From: Ruminococcaceae bacterium UBA4306
GTDB taxonomy: Bacteria > Bacillota > Clostridia > Oscillospirales > Acutalibacteraceae
NCBI GenBank assembly: GCA_002394725.1
Contig: DGUQ01000146.1
Span: 1 to 14,391 of the forward strand
Reading direction: 5' to 3'
Length of the DNA stretch: 14,391 bases
Below the pieces are notes generated by a model that saw only the letters and a program-made list of their open reading frames with translations, was not told the origin of the DNA and did not search any database. Below are positions 9,001 to 14,391 of the stretch, one piece after another. The position numbers were made by a program, and so were the translations under genes. The first letter of the stretch is position 1; each line of letters opens with the position of its first letter.

Positions 9001-9119
9001 ACTATGGGCGGTCTCCAATTCCCTCCTCCTGCCGATACGCTCAGGGTCGCGGCAGGGATGACGCTCAGCGCGAGGATCAGCGCTAAGACGACCGATAGTA
9101 TTCTTTTGTTGTTGCTCAT
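6036..9119 (-). CDS. Secreted BspA-like leucine-rich-repeat protein with a C-terminal dockerin
   Basis: This 1027-residue protein has a signal peptide (residues 1-30; LSVVLALILALSVIPAATLS). About 700 residues of LRR_5/BspA (Treponema-pallidum-type) repeats follow, with the unit 'F.GCTGLTEI.IP.SVT.IG..A' of about 23 residues repeated more than twenty times. The repeats are broken at intervals by a longer module with DSRDNCNAIIRT. After the repeats comes a strand-rich cap ending in TVYGYYGTNAEKYA. Next is an Ig-like module ending in VFETDHFSIYLL (about residue 940), then a type I dockerin (about 955-1020) with loops DADGDGKVTITD and DVDGNGKPDALD. Family knowledge: BspA-like LRRs are surface adhesins that bind host or matrix proteins, and dockerins bind cohesins. 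A non-catalytic binding or adhesion role is therefore likely. The start has AGGAGG five bases upstream. The gene is monocistronic, with its own terminator. Several units are nearly identical in DNA, showing recent internal duplication. Confidence 0.93.
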   Translation of the reverse strand: MSNNKRILSVVLALILALSVIPAATLSVSAGGGNWRPPIVYEYNGFQYIKDYDSNELIITGYSGDETDIVIPDRIGDEYVNVIGSYAFRDSNIKSITLPEHLERLGYAVFVGCSNLQSVTVDENNPILDSRDNCNAVIRTKYNTLVSGWAHSTIPDTVTAIGSSAFEGCADLTKIDIPSSVTTIDREAFSGCTGLTEIKIPSSVTTIDDDAFNGCTGLTEIVIPDSVTSIGYKAFKNCSGLKSVVISHSVTTLNGGVFANCTGLTGITIPDSVTSINGLDMDVFGEEGGPFMGCTGLTEITIPASVEGVSNDAFVGCTGLRSIKVDKDNPVFDSRNNCNAIIRTEDNTLEIGCAQTTIPDTVTAIGNSAFLDCTGLTTIKIPNSVTAIDREAFSGCTGLTEIKIPNSVTAIGREAFSGCTGLTEIKIPNSVTEIGSSIFSYCTGLTEIVIPNSVTEIGDHAFSGCTGLTSVTFPEGLVTIGGQAFADCTSLTSISIPSTAVEIGRKPDPDDKDYEDYATELYDENGTYIGTKVKIDCNSFEGCSGLKSITVDKNNPVYDSRDNCNALIRTDDNELLLGSAQTTIPDTVTTIREKAFTGNDGLKAIEIPSSVTKIGDEAFFGCTGLASVTFPERLVTIGDQAFAYCTSLTSINIPSTAVEIGYKSYNYDKNADTFICTSFKGCAGLKSITVDKNNPVYDSRDNCNAIILTEDNKLVHGCVQTIIPDTVTEIGTNAFYGNKELTEITIPSSVTMIGNKAFLGCTGLKRAVIPEQITGLSSSGLGVYIIDYNLVNDKYWEPVYRKVETTDLTVYGYYGTNAEKYAVKYDIPFRMIAPATSDEAVLDAPEGKTYSVAKKATDDEAAVPAAEQLPENSIVLSAYDITLRDIKDETPVQPDAPVTVRVRCDDPDAHVFRRETDGTLTDMNARYEDGYLVFETDHFSIYLLVQLGAEVDLAICGDADGDGKVTITDATVIQRTLAGIKSNADPDVIARNGDVDGNGKPDALDATLIQRKLAGLSVSYPIGKALS
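7012..7484. repeat. Long exact repeat inside the LRR gene (7012-7067 and 7429-7484)
   Basis: Fifty-six bases are identical between 7012-7067 and 7429-7484, a distance of 417 bases (139 codons). They encode the DSRDNCNA module and the LRR unit before it. The identity at synonymous positions suggests a recent duplication or gene conversion of a multi-unit block. Confidence 0.85.
7852..7989. repeat. Tandem 69-bp LRR units, with a third copy at 8533-8591
   Basis: Units 7852-7920 and 7921-7989 are 69 bases (23 codons) each and differ at one base over their first 59 bases. A third copy at 8533-8591 matches the second at 57 of 59 bases. They encode residues about 377-423 and about 176-196 of the LRR protein (CTGLTEIKIPNSVT). 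This makes repeat-number change by recombination or slippage likely. Confidence 0.85.
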
Positions 9120-9335
9120 AAAAACCTCCTTGGTTTATCTCATTCCGCGATCGTTTTTTTTGCCACGCTCCGAGGGAAGTGTACTCGGCGGAATGACGCT
9201 GCTTTGTTTTTGCCTTGCAGTCGCCCGAGGAAAAGCGCCTGTCGCGCGATTATCCGTTTTACGACATGACTTTTCTCCCGGGACGGCTGACGGCTAAGAA
9301 TCGGCGTGTACGCGTTTCACGGATGATGAAATGCG

Positions 9336-9364
9336 TTTATCAATAGATAAGAACGCCGTATCAA
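9336..9364 (-). promoter_or_regulatory. Candidate promoter of the BspA-like gene
   Basis: On the minus strand a TTGATA (9359-9364) is followed by 17 bases and GATAAA (9336-9341). The -35 is five of six to consensus, and the -10 is four of six. It would give a leader of about 200 bases. The 9131-9330 interval has no gene. It holds this leader, a pair of arms GCGGAATGA (9189-9197) and TCATTCCGC (9140-9148), and a nested CCGAG/CTCGG hairpin near the ribosome binding site. Confidence 0.4.
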
Positions 9365-9415
9365 CAAAGATGTTTTAAAAAAAACACCATTGTGATCAAA
9401 ATTGTAGGAAGTGAC

Positions 9416-9445
9416 AAAAACCAACCCTCTGCTTTGTGAGAGTTG
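9416..9445 (-). terminator. Intrinsic terminator after the SGNH-hydrolase-like gene
   Basis: In the minus-strand RNA, CAACUCUC pairs with GAGGGUUG (8 bp, one G-U) around an 8-base loop and is followed by GG then UUUUU (plus-strand AAAAA at 9416-9420). It starts 11 bases after the stop at 9457. Confidence 0.8.
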
Positions 9446-9456
9446 ACCAAGCGCCG

Positions 9457-11679
9457 TTACATCAGCTCGATCAGCTTTGCCTCAATATACGGCAGATAGC
9501 CGATCGAGTAGCCCAGCGCGTTGGGGTGGATGCCGCTGTTACTGGCTATGCCCTTTTTGATATCGTAGCAGTATTTTGCCACCTGACGTTTGTTGAAGCC
9601 GTCCAATACGGAGAGGTTGAACAGATCGACCGTCGCGATCCCGTGATCGTCGGCGAGGGAGAGGACCTTTTCCTGATAGAATCGCTGTCTGAGCAGATTG
9701 CCGTAATCGATCTGATGAGAGCGGACATAGACGACGGGGATATCGGGGAAGCTCTCCTCGATCAGCGCAAAGGTCGTCTTGACGCCGTCGACAAAGGATG
9801 CCTCGTCGGTATAATCCACGCTCACCTTGCCGTCCGTGTAGTGGTAGATCTCGGGGTGCTGCTGATGATATTCACGATGTGCCTCCACGCTGAACCAGTC
9901 GGGCGCGCTGTAGCCCCAGTCATACACGATCCTTTTTTGATCGTTGCCGCTGTAGGGGATGGAGGCGGCGTATTCATCGTTATCGCCGCCGTTCATCAGG
10001 ATCAGATCGGCGGATTGATTCTCTCTGACGGCGGTGCGAATCTGATTCGCGACATGCGATTTGTAGGACGCGTTGTCGGTGAATTCATAGAGATTGCCGT
10101 TTTCCTTGAGCTCCGTGCCCATCGACGCGCCTGCCCATGAGTAATCCCGATGGATCATGCCGTACTTCTCGCCGATGAATTCGATGGGACCCTCCATCAG
10201 CTCGCGGTTATAGCGCGGAAAACGCTTGTTGCCGAAATCCTTGCGGTTGACGTCGCGCCAGGAGTTCTCACACTCGCCGCCGTTTTTGTTGACGATATTG
10301 CCCTTGCCCTGCATGCCGCTGTCGCCGAAGGAGATCACCGTCTTGCCGTTCCACTGCCGGTACAGCATGAGCCCGTCCATCATCCTGTCCCATTCATCGG
10401 CAGAGATATCCCTCTGCGGAAAAAGCCGATTGTAGCGGTCGGGCGTGATCCAGCCGTAATAGGCGACGGTGTTCATGTTTTTGTTGGCGGTATCCGTCGC
10501 GTAGTAGGCGGCGCCGCTGAGCTTGTTGAAGGGATATTTGCTGAGCGACATCACGTTATACGCGTTGCCCAGCGTACGCGGCGTATAGCCGAACAGATTG
10601 ACCAGCGTATTGGCGGCGAACTGTCGGGTCAGGCTCACGCCGTCGTTAAAATAGCCTGTGGGCGTCAGCGCGCCGTATTCATGCGCCGCGTCGCTGAGCT
10701 CCTCGTATGTCCAGTCGGAAAACTCCGTCTCTGCTACCTCGCTGTGCTTGGCGGACAGCAGGTCATAGATCCAGCGGTTACGCGTGCAGTAGAGCGCGCC
10801 GTTGACATAGTAGGGGGTAGAGGTCACCGCGCTCGCCACAGCGCCGTATTTGTCCAGCGCGCAGATCTGATAGGCGTACACGGTATCTTCCTTTGTGTTT
10901 TCGATCGTGAGCGAATTTTGGGCGGTGGAGTTGCTGACGACCTCGGTTTCTATGGAGGGATCCAGATATTTGCGGTAGACGCGGAACGCCGCACCCTGAC
11001 CGCTCCATGTGAGCGTGTCGGTGTTCACACTGCCGCCTGTCGGCGCGAGCTCGTCATCCTTATGCTCGATCTCGGCGCTTTCGTCCTCCTCGGCGATCTC
11101 ATCCTCCGTGGGGGTATCTGTCTGCGGCGTTTCGACAGTATTCCCGGTCGCCGTGATATCCTCTGTGGGAGCTTCTGCAGCGGCTGCCTGTGTGGGAGCT
11201 TCTGTCGGCTCGGGCGAGCCTGTGGGCGAAGCGTCCTTTGTTCTGCTGATCACGGAGGTGACGGTCGGCGCGTCATAATAGGTGACTGTCCAGCCATTGT
11301 CGTTGTAATCCGAGGCGAATTCCTTGCCGTCGGGCGTCACACAGCGGATTGTATAGCAAAAGGATACTCCGATGTGCACGTCCGCGTCGACATACTGCGT
11401 CGCGGCGGTCGTGATCATCCTTGTCCAGCTGCCTTTGGCATTCCTATAGTAGATACGGTAGAATACGCCGTAGGGGCAATTGTTGTTGGTATACGGATCC
11501 CATTTGAATTGGATGCCGCCGTCGATGACCTCGATACTGCTGAACGAGGGGAGCGGCGAGCTGCTGTCGTAGATAGCGGCGGATACTGTGGGAACAGACG
11601 CCGCCGTGATGCCGACGATCAGCGTGATGATCAGCATGACCGACACAACAGCCGCGGCTGTTCTTTTGCGCTTTTTCAT
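9457..11679 (-). CDS. Secreted SGNH/GDSL-type hydrolase with Fn3-like and SLH-like regions
   Basis: This 740-residue protein has an N-terminal signal/anchor (KKRKR followed by VVSVMLIITLIVGITAASV). Fn3-like strands lie at about 45-140, an acidic Pro/Thr linker at about 148-212, and a second Fn3-like domain at about 215-290. A region at about 300-440 resembles degenerate S-layer homology repeats (FSDWTYEELSDAAHEYGALT, SLTRQFAANTL, VAYYGWITPD). The C-terminal SGNH domain (about 446-735) shows block I FGDS with Ser454, a block II Gly in WAGAS (517), block III GDND with Asn567, and block V GIHPN with His718. The usual Asp three residues before this His is Ser715. Members of the superfamily are carbohydrate esterases and lipases; the substrate cannot be read here, but deacetylation of cell-wall or plant polysaccharide is a reasonable guess. 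There is no dockerin. Ribosome binding site AAAGGAG lies seven bases before the ATG. It is a single gene with its own terminator; no clear promoter was found in 11690-11847. Confidence 0.85.
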   Translation of the reverse strand: MKKRKRTAAAVVSVMLIITLIVGITAASVPTVSAAIYDSSSPLPSFSSIEVIDGGIQFKWDPYTNNNCPYGVFYRIYYRNAKGSWTRMITTAATQYVDADVHIGVSFCYTIRCVTPDGKEFASDYNDNGWTVTYYDAPTVTSVISRTKDASPTGSPEPTEAPTQAAAAEAPTEDITATGNTVETPQTDTPTEDEIAEEDESAEIEHKDDELAPTGGSVNTDTLTWSGQGAAFRVYRKYLDPSIETEVVSNSTAQNSLTIENTKEDTVYAYQICALDKYGAVASAVTSTPYYVNGALYCTRNRWIYDLLSAKHSEVAETEFSDWTYEELSDAAHEYGALTPTGYFNDGVSLTRQFAANTLVNLFGYTPRTLGNAYNVMSLSKYPFNKLSGAAYYATDTANKNMNTVAYYGWITPDRYNRLFPQRDISADEWDRMMDGLMLYRQWNGKTVISFGDSGMQGKGNIVNKNGGECENSWRDVNRKDFGNKRFPRYNRELMEGPIEFIGEKYGMIHRDYSWAGASMGTELKENGNLYEFTDNASYKSHVANQIRTAVRENQSADLILMNGGDNDEYAASIPYSGNDQKRIVYDWGYSAPDWFSVEAHREYHQQHPEIYHYTDGKVSVDYTDEASFVDGVKTTFALIEESFPDIPVVYVRSHQIDYGNLLRQRFYQEKVLSLADDHGIATVDLFNLSVLDGFNKRQVAKYCYDIKKGIASNSGIHPNALGYSIGYLPYIEAKLIELM

Positions 11680-11847
11680 ATTCGGTCTCCTTTGGTTTTA
11701 CGTGTTGCACAGGGTAGCTTGTTTGACCGTAATAAAGAACCGTCAGCCGACAAAAAAGTTTTATCAACGACAGCTTTTTGTCATCCTTTTGATGATCCTG
11801 CCGAATTAAGCGGCTGTATTTGTGGATTATGCTGACCGAAAAAGCGC

Positions 11848-11881
11848 AAAAAAATAACGGCACAGCAAGCGCCGCGCCGTT
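11848..11881 (-). terminator. Intrinsic terminator after the sugar O-acetyltransferase gene
   Basis: An 11-bp stem in the minus-strand RNA (AACGGC outer arm 11876-11881 with GCCGUU 11856-11861, extended inward with two G-U pairs) has a 4-base loop. It is followed directly by A and seven U's (plus-strand 11848-11854). It is a textbook terminator, 25 bases after the stop at 11906. Confidence 0.93.
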
Positions 11882-11905
11882 CAGAATGATGGTATGATGC
11901 TGTTG

Positions 11906-12514
11906 TCAGCGGTAGTCGTCAACGTCGAACTTCCGATCCTTATAATAGCAGCCGATGTCCGCGTCGGTGATCTCTCTGAGCACGTGGCAGGGATTGCCTG
12001 CCGCGACGACATGAGGGGGGATATCCTTGGTGACCACGGAGCCGGAGCCGATGACGGAGCCTGCGCCGATGGTAACGCCCGGATTGATGACCACGTTCGC
12101 GCCGATCCACACATCGTTTTCGATCGTGATCGGAAAGGCGTACTCGTACTTCTTGCGCGAGAGGGGATGGATCGGATGCCCTGCCGTGGTAATGCACACG
12201 TTCGGACCGATCAGCACATGATCGCCGATGGTGACCTTGGCGCAGTCCAGCACACTCAGGTTGTAGTTGGCGTAAAAGCCCTCTCCGACCTCGATATTGT
12301 AGCCGTAATCGCACCTCAGCGGCGGCTCGATGAAGAAGTGCTCCTTGTGCTTGCCGAGCAGCTCGCCCACGAGCTTGGTGATCTCGTCAAGATCATAGTC
12401 GTCCGCTTCATTAATTTTCTTACAAAGAATTTTAGCCTTGATACGATCCTCAAACAAGCCGTCCTGAAAGGAATCGTACGGCAGTCCGTTGAGCATGCGT
12501 TCCTTTTGATTCAT
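11906..12514 (-). CDS. Maltose/galactoside-type sugar O-acetyltransferase
   Basis: This 202-residue protein transfers acetyl from acetyl-CoA to the hydroxyl of a sugar in the cytoplasm. An N-terminal maltose-acetyltransferase helical domain (about 3-58; KERMLNGLPYDSF) is followed by a left-handed beta helix of hexapeptide repeats (about 75-180; VTIGDHVLIGPNVCI, ITIENDVWIGANVVINPGVTIGAGSVIG). The probable catalytic His113 lies in TAGHPIHP, and the family's closing GNPCHVLREI is present at 173-182. Length and domain order fit Maa/LacA/NodL-like enzymes; the true acceptor sugar is unknown. The start at 12514 is chosen because GGAGG lies six bases upstream. An in-frame ATG at 12634 would start inside the promoter -35 and add 40 residues unlike the family. 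It is a single gene with its own promoter and terminator. Confidence 0.93.
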   Translation of the reverse strand: MNQKERMLNGLPYDSFQDGLFEDRIKAKILCKKINEADDYDLDEITKLVGELLGKHKEHFFIEPPLRCDYGYNIEVGEGFYANYNLSVLDCAKVTIGDHVLIGPNVCITTAGHPIHPLSRKKYEYAFPITIENDVWIGANVVINPGVTIGAGSVIGSGSVVTKDIPPHVVAAGNPCHVLREITDADIGCYYKDRKFDVDDYR

Positions 12515-12577
12515 GGTGTACCTCCGTGGCAGTATTGTCGATAGGCGATCGTATATTTTGTTGATCTTTGCAGGGTG

Positions 12578-12600
12578 GGGGGCTCCCCTCAAATCACCTG
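12578..12600. repeat. Decayed partial copy of the palindromic repeat in the acetyltransferase leader
   Basis: GGGGGGCTCCCCTCAAATCACCTG is close to the GCTCCCCTACAAATCCACTG of the full copies, with small deletions. It falls at the predicted start of the acetyltransferase mRNA and can fold there as a GGGG/CCCC hairpin. Confidence 0.45.
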
Positions 12601-12605
12601 TATTG

Positions 12606-12634
12606 ATTATAACAGGAAAGGATGATACGGTCAA
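12606..12634 (-). promoter_or_regulatory. Promoter of the sugar O-acetyltransferase gene
   Basis: On the minus strand the -35 TTGACC (12629-12634) is followed by a 17-base spacer and a perfect TATAAT (12606-12611), with TGT just before the -10. The predicted transcription start is near 12599, so the leader is about 85 bases. This is one of the strongest promoters in the window. Confidence 0.88.
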
Positions 12635-12654
12635 GGATAAGACTGACTGTATCC

Positions 12655-12740
12655 TGCGGAGCAGATCATCATGCCCTGCTACGAGGCGTCATAAATGTCG
12701 CCCCCTACAAATCCTATGCAACGTTTACTGTAGGGGAGGG
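12655..12740. repeat. GC-rich palindromic intergenic repeat, copy with GCAGATCATC head
   Basis: Bases 12655-12714 match 13005-13064 at 59 of 60 positions (the difference is at 12684/13034). The copy goes on through a variable middle to TGTAGGGGAGGG (12729-12740), which pairs with CCCCTACA at 12702-12709. It ends in the same way as the copies at 44-56 and 12953-12964. Confidence 0.85.
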
Positions 12741-12823
12741 CATTCATGACGTACCGAGAATGACGGGCGTTTCTGTTATCGAAAACATGAGATAGGATAA
12801 AAACGTATCTGCCATGCGGTACG

Positions 12824-12841
12824 TCGGACACGCGTGTCCGA
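12824..12841. repeat. 18-bp perfect palindrome
   Basis: TCGGACACGCGTGTCCGA is fully self-complementary. It is flanked on the left by CGGTACGTC (12817-12825), which is the reverse complement of GACGTACCG at 12748-12756. Together these suggest another small palindromic element between the repeat copies. It could be an operator, but no nearby gene start is close enough to make this likely. Confidence 0.75.
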
Positions 12842-12908
12842 TGATCGTTCCTACGGAAACGTTTTCTTTCCTTAACCGAGGTTGTTCATTATCCAACGCC
12901 CTGCCGCG

Positions 12909-12976
12909 GGAGCACCAAGCCGCTCCCCTACAAATCCACTGTAACGTTTCGTGTAGGGGAGGGGCTTGCCCCTCCC
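12909..12976. repeat. GC-rich palindromic intergenic repeat, copy with GGAGCACC head
   Basis: It has a head hairpin (GGGAGC/GCTCCC), then CCCCTACAAATCC, a variable middle and TGTAGGGGAGGGG. It ends in a perfect tail hairpin, GGGAGGGGC (12957-12965) with GCCCCTCCC (12968-12976). Its first 29 bases match the copy at the left end of the window with one mismatch. Confidence 0.85.
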
Positions 12977-13004
12977 GAAACCTTTCCGATCAACGTCACC
13001 CAAA

Positions 13005-13064
13005 TGCGGAGCAGATCATCATGCCCTGCTACGGGGCGTCATAAATGTCGCCCCCTACAAATCC
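13005..13064. repeat. Second copy of the GCAGATCATC-head repeat, truncated on the right
   Basis: This copy is a direct repeat of 12655-12714 with one mismatch, 350 bases away. The right half (TGTAGGGG arm) is missing: after AATCCGCTGTAACGTTTTCC the sequence becomes unrelated and leads into the SRP RNA promoter. Confidence 0.85.
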
Positions 13065-13109
13065 GCTGTAACGTTTTCCGAATTGACGGGATCCGCCGAA
13101 AAGAAACAC

Positions 13110-13138
13110 TTGCTTTTATCAAAGCCATATGTTATAAT
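13110..13138 (+). promoter_or_regulatory. Promoter of the SRP RNA gene
   Basis: TTGCTT (13110-13115), a 17-base spacer and a perfect TATAAT (13133-13138) preceded by TGT. The predicted start is near G13145, which is where the RNA's terminal helix begins. Confidence 0.88.
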
Positions 13139-13144
13139 AACACT

Positions 13145-13316
13145 GTTCGCAAGCCGTCCACGGTGTGGATAAGCGAGCGACAGGCCCTGTACGATTCCCG
13201 GTCATGAATCATGTCAGGCGCGGAAGCGAGCAGCATTAAGTGTTCTCGGGGATGCGATGCAGTAAGTCTGTCGTTCACTTATCAACATCTTCAGCCACTA
13301 TGGCTGCGGCTTGCGT
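13145..13316 (+). ncRNA. ffs: Signal recognition particle RNA (4.5S/scRNA type)
   Basis: The RNA scaffolds Ffh in the signal recognition particle that targets secreted and membrane proteins. The diagnostic Ffh-binding hairpin is at 13211-13235: ATGTCAGG, a GC-GGAA-GC cap (tetraloop 13222-13225), AGCAGCAT. It is followed by TAAGTG as in the Bacillus scRNA. Long flanking helices fit: 13165-13183 pairs with 13268-13286 at 17 of 19 positions counting one G-U, and CGCAAGCCG (13148-13156) pairs perfectly with CGGCTTGCG (13307-13315), closing the molecule. A hairpin CAGCC/GGCTG lies at 13292-13306. At about 170 bases it is between the small (about 100) and large (about 270) bacterial types; a standard Alu domain is not obvious. 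The exact ends are inferred from the promoter and the TTTT at 13316. Confidence 0.92.
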
Positions 13317-13321
13317 TTTCT
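13292..13321 (+). terminator. Likely terminator of the SRP RNA
   Basis: A 6-bp hairpin (CAGCCA 13292-13297, TGGCTG 13301-13306) is followed by CGGCTTGCG, the 3' strand of the closing helix, and TTTTCT (13316-13321). The closing helix plus the T-run gives a terminator-like end, although the T-run is short. Confidence 0.5.
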
Positions 13322-13369
13322 ATATCGGTTTGTTGCCTCGATGGGATGATTGCTAAAGGGAGGATCTCG

Positions 13370-14391
13370 ATGACGAAAAAAAGAGTGAAATATGTTGATA
13401 TGGTAAAAGGACTGGCGATCGTGGGGATTGCGGTCTATCACATCATCGCTCCCGGCGTGCTCAAAAGCATTCTTTCGGGAATGTCATGTGTTTTGTTTTT
13501 TGCTTTTTTCCTTTTCTCCGGCTATTTTTATCAACCCGGAAAAACAAGCATCAAGAACGGGATCGCCGCCCGTGCGAAATCACTTCTTGTTCCCTTTTTT
13601 ACCTATTCCGTTTCATTCTGGTTCGTCGGAAGCGCCGTCCTGATCCTCAAGGGGAAAGAGACGGTCATGGACGCGCTGTGCTGTATCAGAAACTTTTTTG
13701 CGGGTTCTATCTGGAACAGAGACATACAGGATTGGTTTGGCTGGGAGTATCATTCCCTCGGAAAGAATTATCCCTTTCTTGCCGATTTCTGGTTCCTTCC
13801 CGCTATGTTTATCGCAAGCATACTGTTTATCCTTTTGGTCGAGAAGCTCAGCAAATCCCTGATCCCTCAGATCGTAACGGTGGCGGCTTTACTGACCGTA
13901 ACAGGAGTGCTGAGAGCCTTTGGGATCAGCCTTCCTTATAATCTTCAAATGATTCCTTACTGGACGGCGATCATCCTTCTCGGGCAGATCGCACGAAACG
14001 TAAATACCTTTGACAAATTGTCGGGCGCCGCCGCATGGGTGACGGGAATCGTGAGCGCTGCCGTACCGATCGGAATAGCGGCTTACTTTACACTCGGCGC
14101 GAAAATGTTCCGCGGTGAGTTTGATAAACCGGAGCCTGTCATGATGATAGTGGTATTTTTGCTTGGCTGTATCGGTACCTATGGCGTTACTTTGGTCTGC
14201 AAGCAGATCGAAGACAGTGGTGTGAAGGTCGATAAACCGGCGTATCTCGGCTCCCATTCCATCTACCTGTATATGTACCATGTGTTTATCGCGTGGGCGA
14301 TCGGTATGATGACGGGATTCTCGATCAGATATGATCCGAAAAACGTCACAGGCGAGCAGCTTGCCGTCAGCCTTCTTTTGGCGGTAGTCAG
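13370..14391 (+). CDS. Acyltransferase family 3 membrane protein (3' end outside the window)
   Basis: The reading frame is open from the ATG at 13370 to the last base, 340 codons with no stop. GGGAGG lies six bases upstream. The N-terminus KYVDMVKGLAIVGIAVYHII matches the start of acyltransferase-3 proteins (OafA/YrhL type), with the conserved Asp10, Lys13-Gly14 and the catalytic-type His24. ARAKSLLVPFFTY (about 66-78) is the usual Arg/Pro motif before the third membrane segment, and DFWFLPAMF and YLYMYHVFIAW are typical later motifs. Many hydrophobic helices give the multi-span membrane topology of the family. These enzymes move acyl groups onto cell-surface sugars, peptidoglycan, lipids or exopolysaccharide; the acceptor cannot be told. 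It lies about 50 bases after the SRP RNA and may be transcribed partly by read-through, since no separate promoter is clear. Confidence 0.9.
   Translation, partial: MTKKRVKYVDMVKGLAIVGIAVYHIIAPGVLKSILSGMSCVLFFAFFLFSGYFYQPGKTSIKNGIAARAKSLLVPFFTYSVSFWFVGSAVLILKGKETVMDALCCIRNFFAGSIWNRDIQDWFGWEYHSLGKNYPFLADFWFLPAMFIASILFILLVEKLSKSLIPQIVTVAALLTVTGVLRAFGISLPYNLQMIPYWTAIILLGQIARNVNTFDKLSGAAAWVTGIVSAAVPIGIAAYFTLGAKMFRGEFDKPEPVMMIVVFLLGCIGTYGVTLVCKQIEDSGVKVDKPAYLGSHSIYLYMYHVFIAWAIGMMTGFSIRYDPKNVTGEQLAVSLLLAVV

Noticed and set aside
11749..11782. Inverted arms GACAAAAA/TTTTTGTC upstream of the SGNH gene considered as a regulatory hairpin
   Set aside because: The arms are short and mostly A/T homopolymer, so pairing is weak and chance is a good explanation.
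10150..11835. A 561-codon open frame on the plus strand opposite the SGNH gene
   Set aside because: It runs through the SGNH gene, its start region and the acetyltransferase-side spacer. Its composition (Arg/Gly/Val-rich, no domain) is typical of a shadow frame.
12655..13064. Direct repeats considered as a CRISPR array
   Set aside because: The copies are about 60 bases, are spaced 350 bases apart, are few in number, and are self-complementary; there are no regular spacers and no cas genes.
12513..13207. Several short plus-strand frames with Cys-rich or shared CRPLQI peptides
   Set aside because: They read through the palindromic repeats, promoter and SRP RNA, and their shared peptides come from the repeat itself. 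None has a suitable ribosome binding site.
13889..14281. A 130-codon minus-strand frame opposite the acyltransferase
   Set aside because: It lies entirely inside the acyltransferase-3 gene, whose plus-strand frame is open to the window end and carries the family motifs.

Overview
The window looks like a chromosomal segment from a Ruminococcus-like gut clostridium (Oscillospiraceae). The evidence is two secreted proteins with C-terminal type I dockerins of the 'DATxIQRxLA' style, long BspA-type leucine-rich repeats, strong GGAGG ribosome binding sites, a Gram-positive SRP RNA, and a family of GC-rich 'TGTAGGGG' intergenic palindromes. Genus and species are inferred from these features; no database search was run.

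Layout. From 40 to 12514 every gene is on the minus strand. In order of transcription they are: a maltose/galactoside-type sugar O-acetyltransferase (12514-11906) with its own promoter and terminator; a secreted SGNH-hydrolase-like protein (11679-9457) with its own terminator; a 1027-residue secreted BspA-like leucine-rich-repeat protein with a dockerin (9119-6036), also with its own terminator; then a two-gene operon made of an ECF-type sigma factor fused to a membrane segment and an extracellular domain (5858-4107) and a secreted dockerin protein (4110-886). The operon genes overlap by ATGA, have a strong promoter and a long palindromic leader, and end at a terminator at 794-825. The last minus-strand gene (750-40) is a small phage-replication-type protein (DUF6291-like N-terminus, Phg_2220_C-like C-terminus) whose last codons lie in an intergenic repeat.

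From 12600 to 13100 there is no gene. This stretch holds several copies of the palindromic repeat family and an 18-bp perfect palindrome. On the plus strand an SRP RNA gene (about 13145-13316) follows with a near-consensus promoter. An acyltransferase-3 membrane protein starts at 13370 and runs off the window end.

How the genes may work together. The central neighbourhood encodes cell-surface and secreted proteins: two dockerin proteins without a recognisable catalytic domain, which would dock onto cohesin scaffolds, and one surface esterase-like protein. Next to them is a one-piece membrane sigma factor whose outer domain could sense an extracellular signal. The sigma factor and dockerin protein are translationally coupled, so a sensing or surface-assembly unit is the most interesting hypothesis here. 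The co-transcription is read from the sequence; the sensing role is inference.
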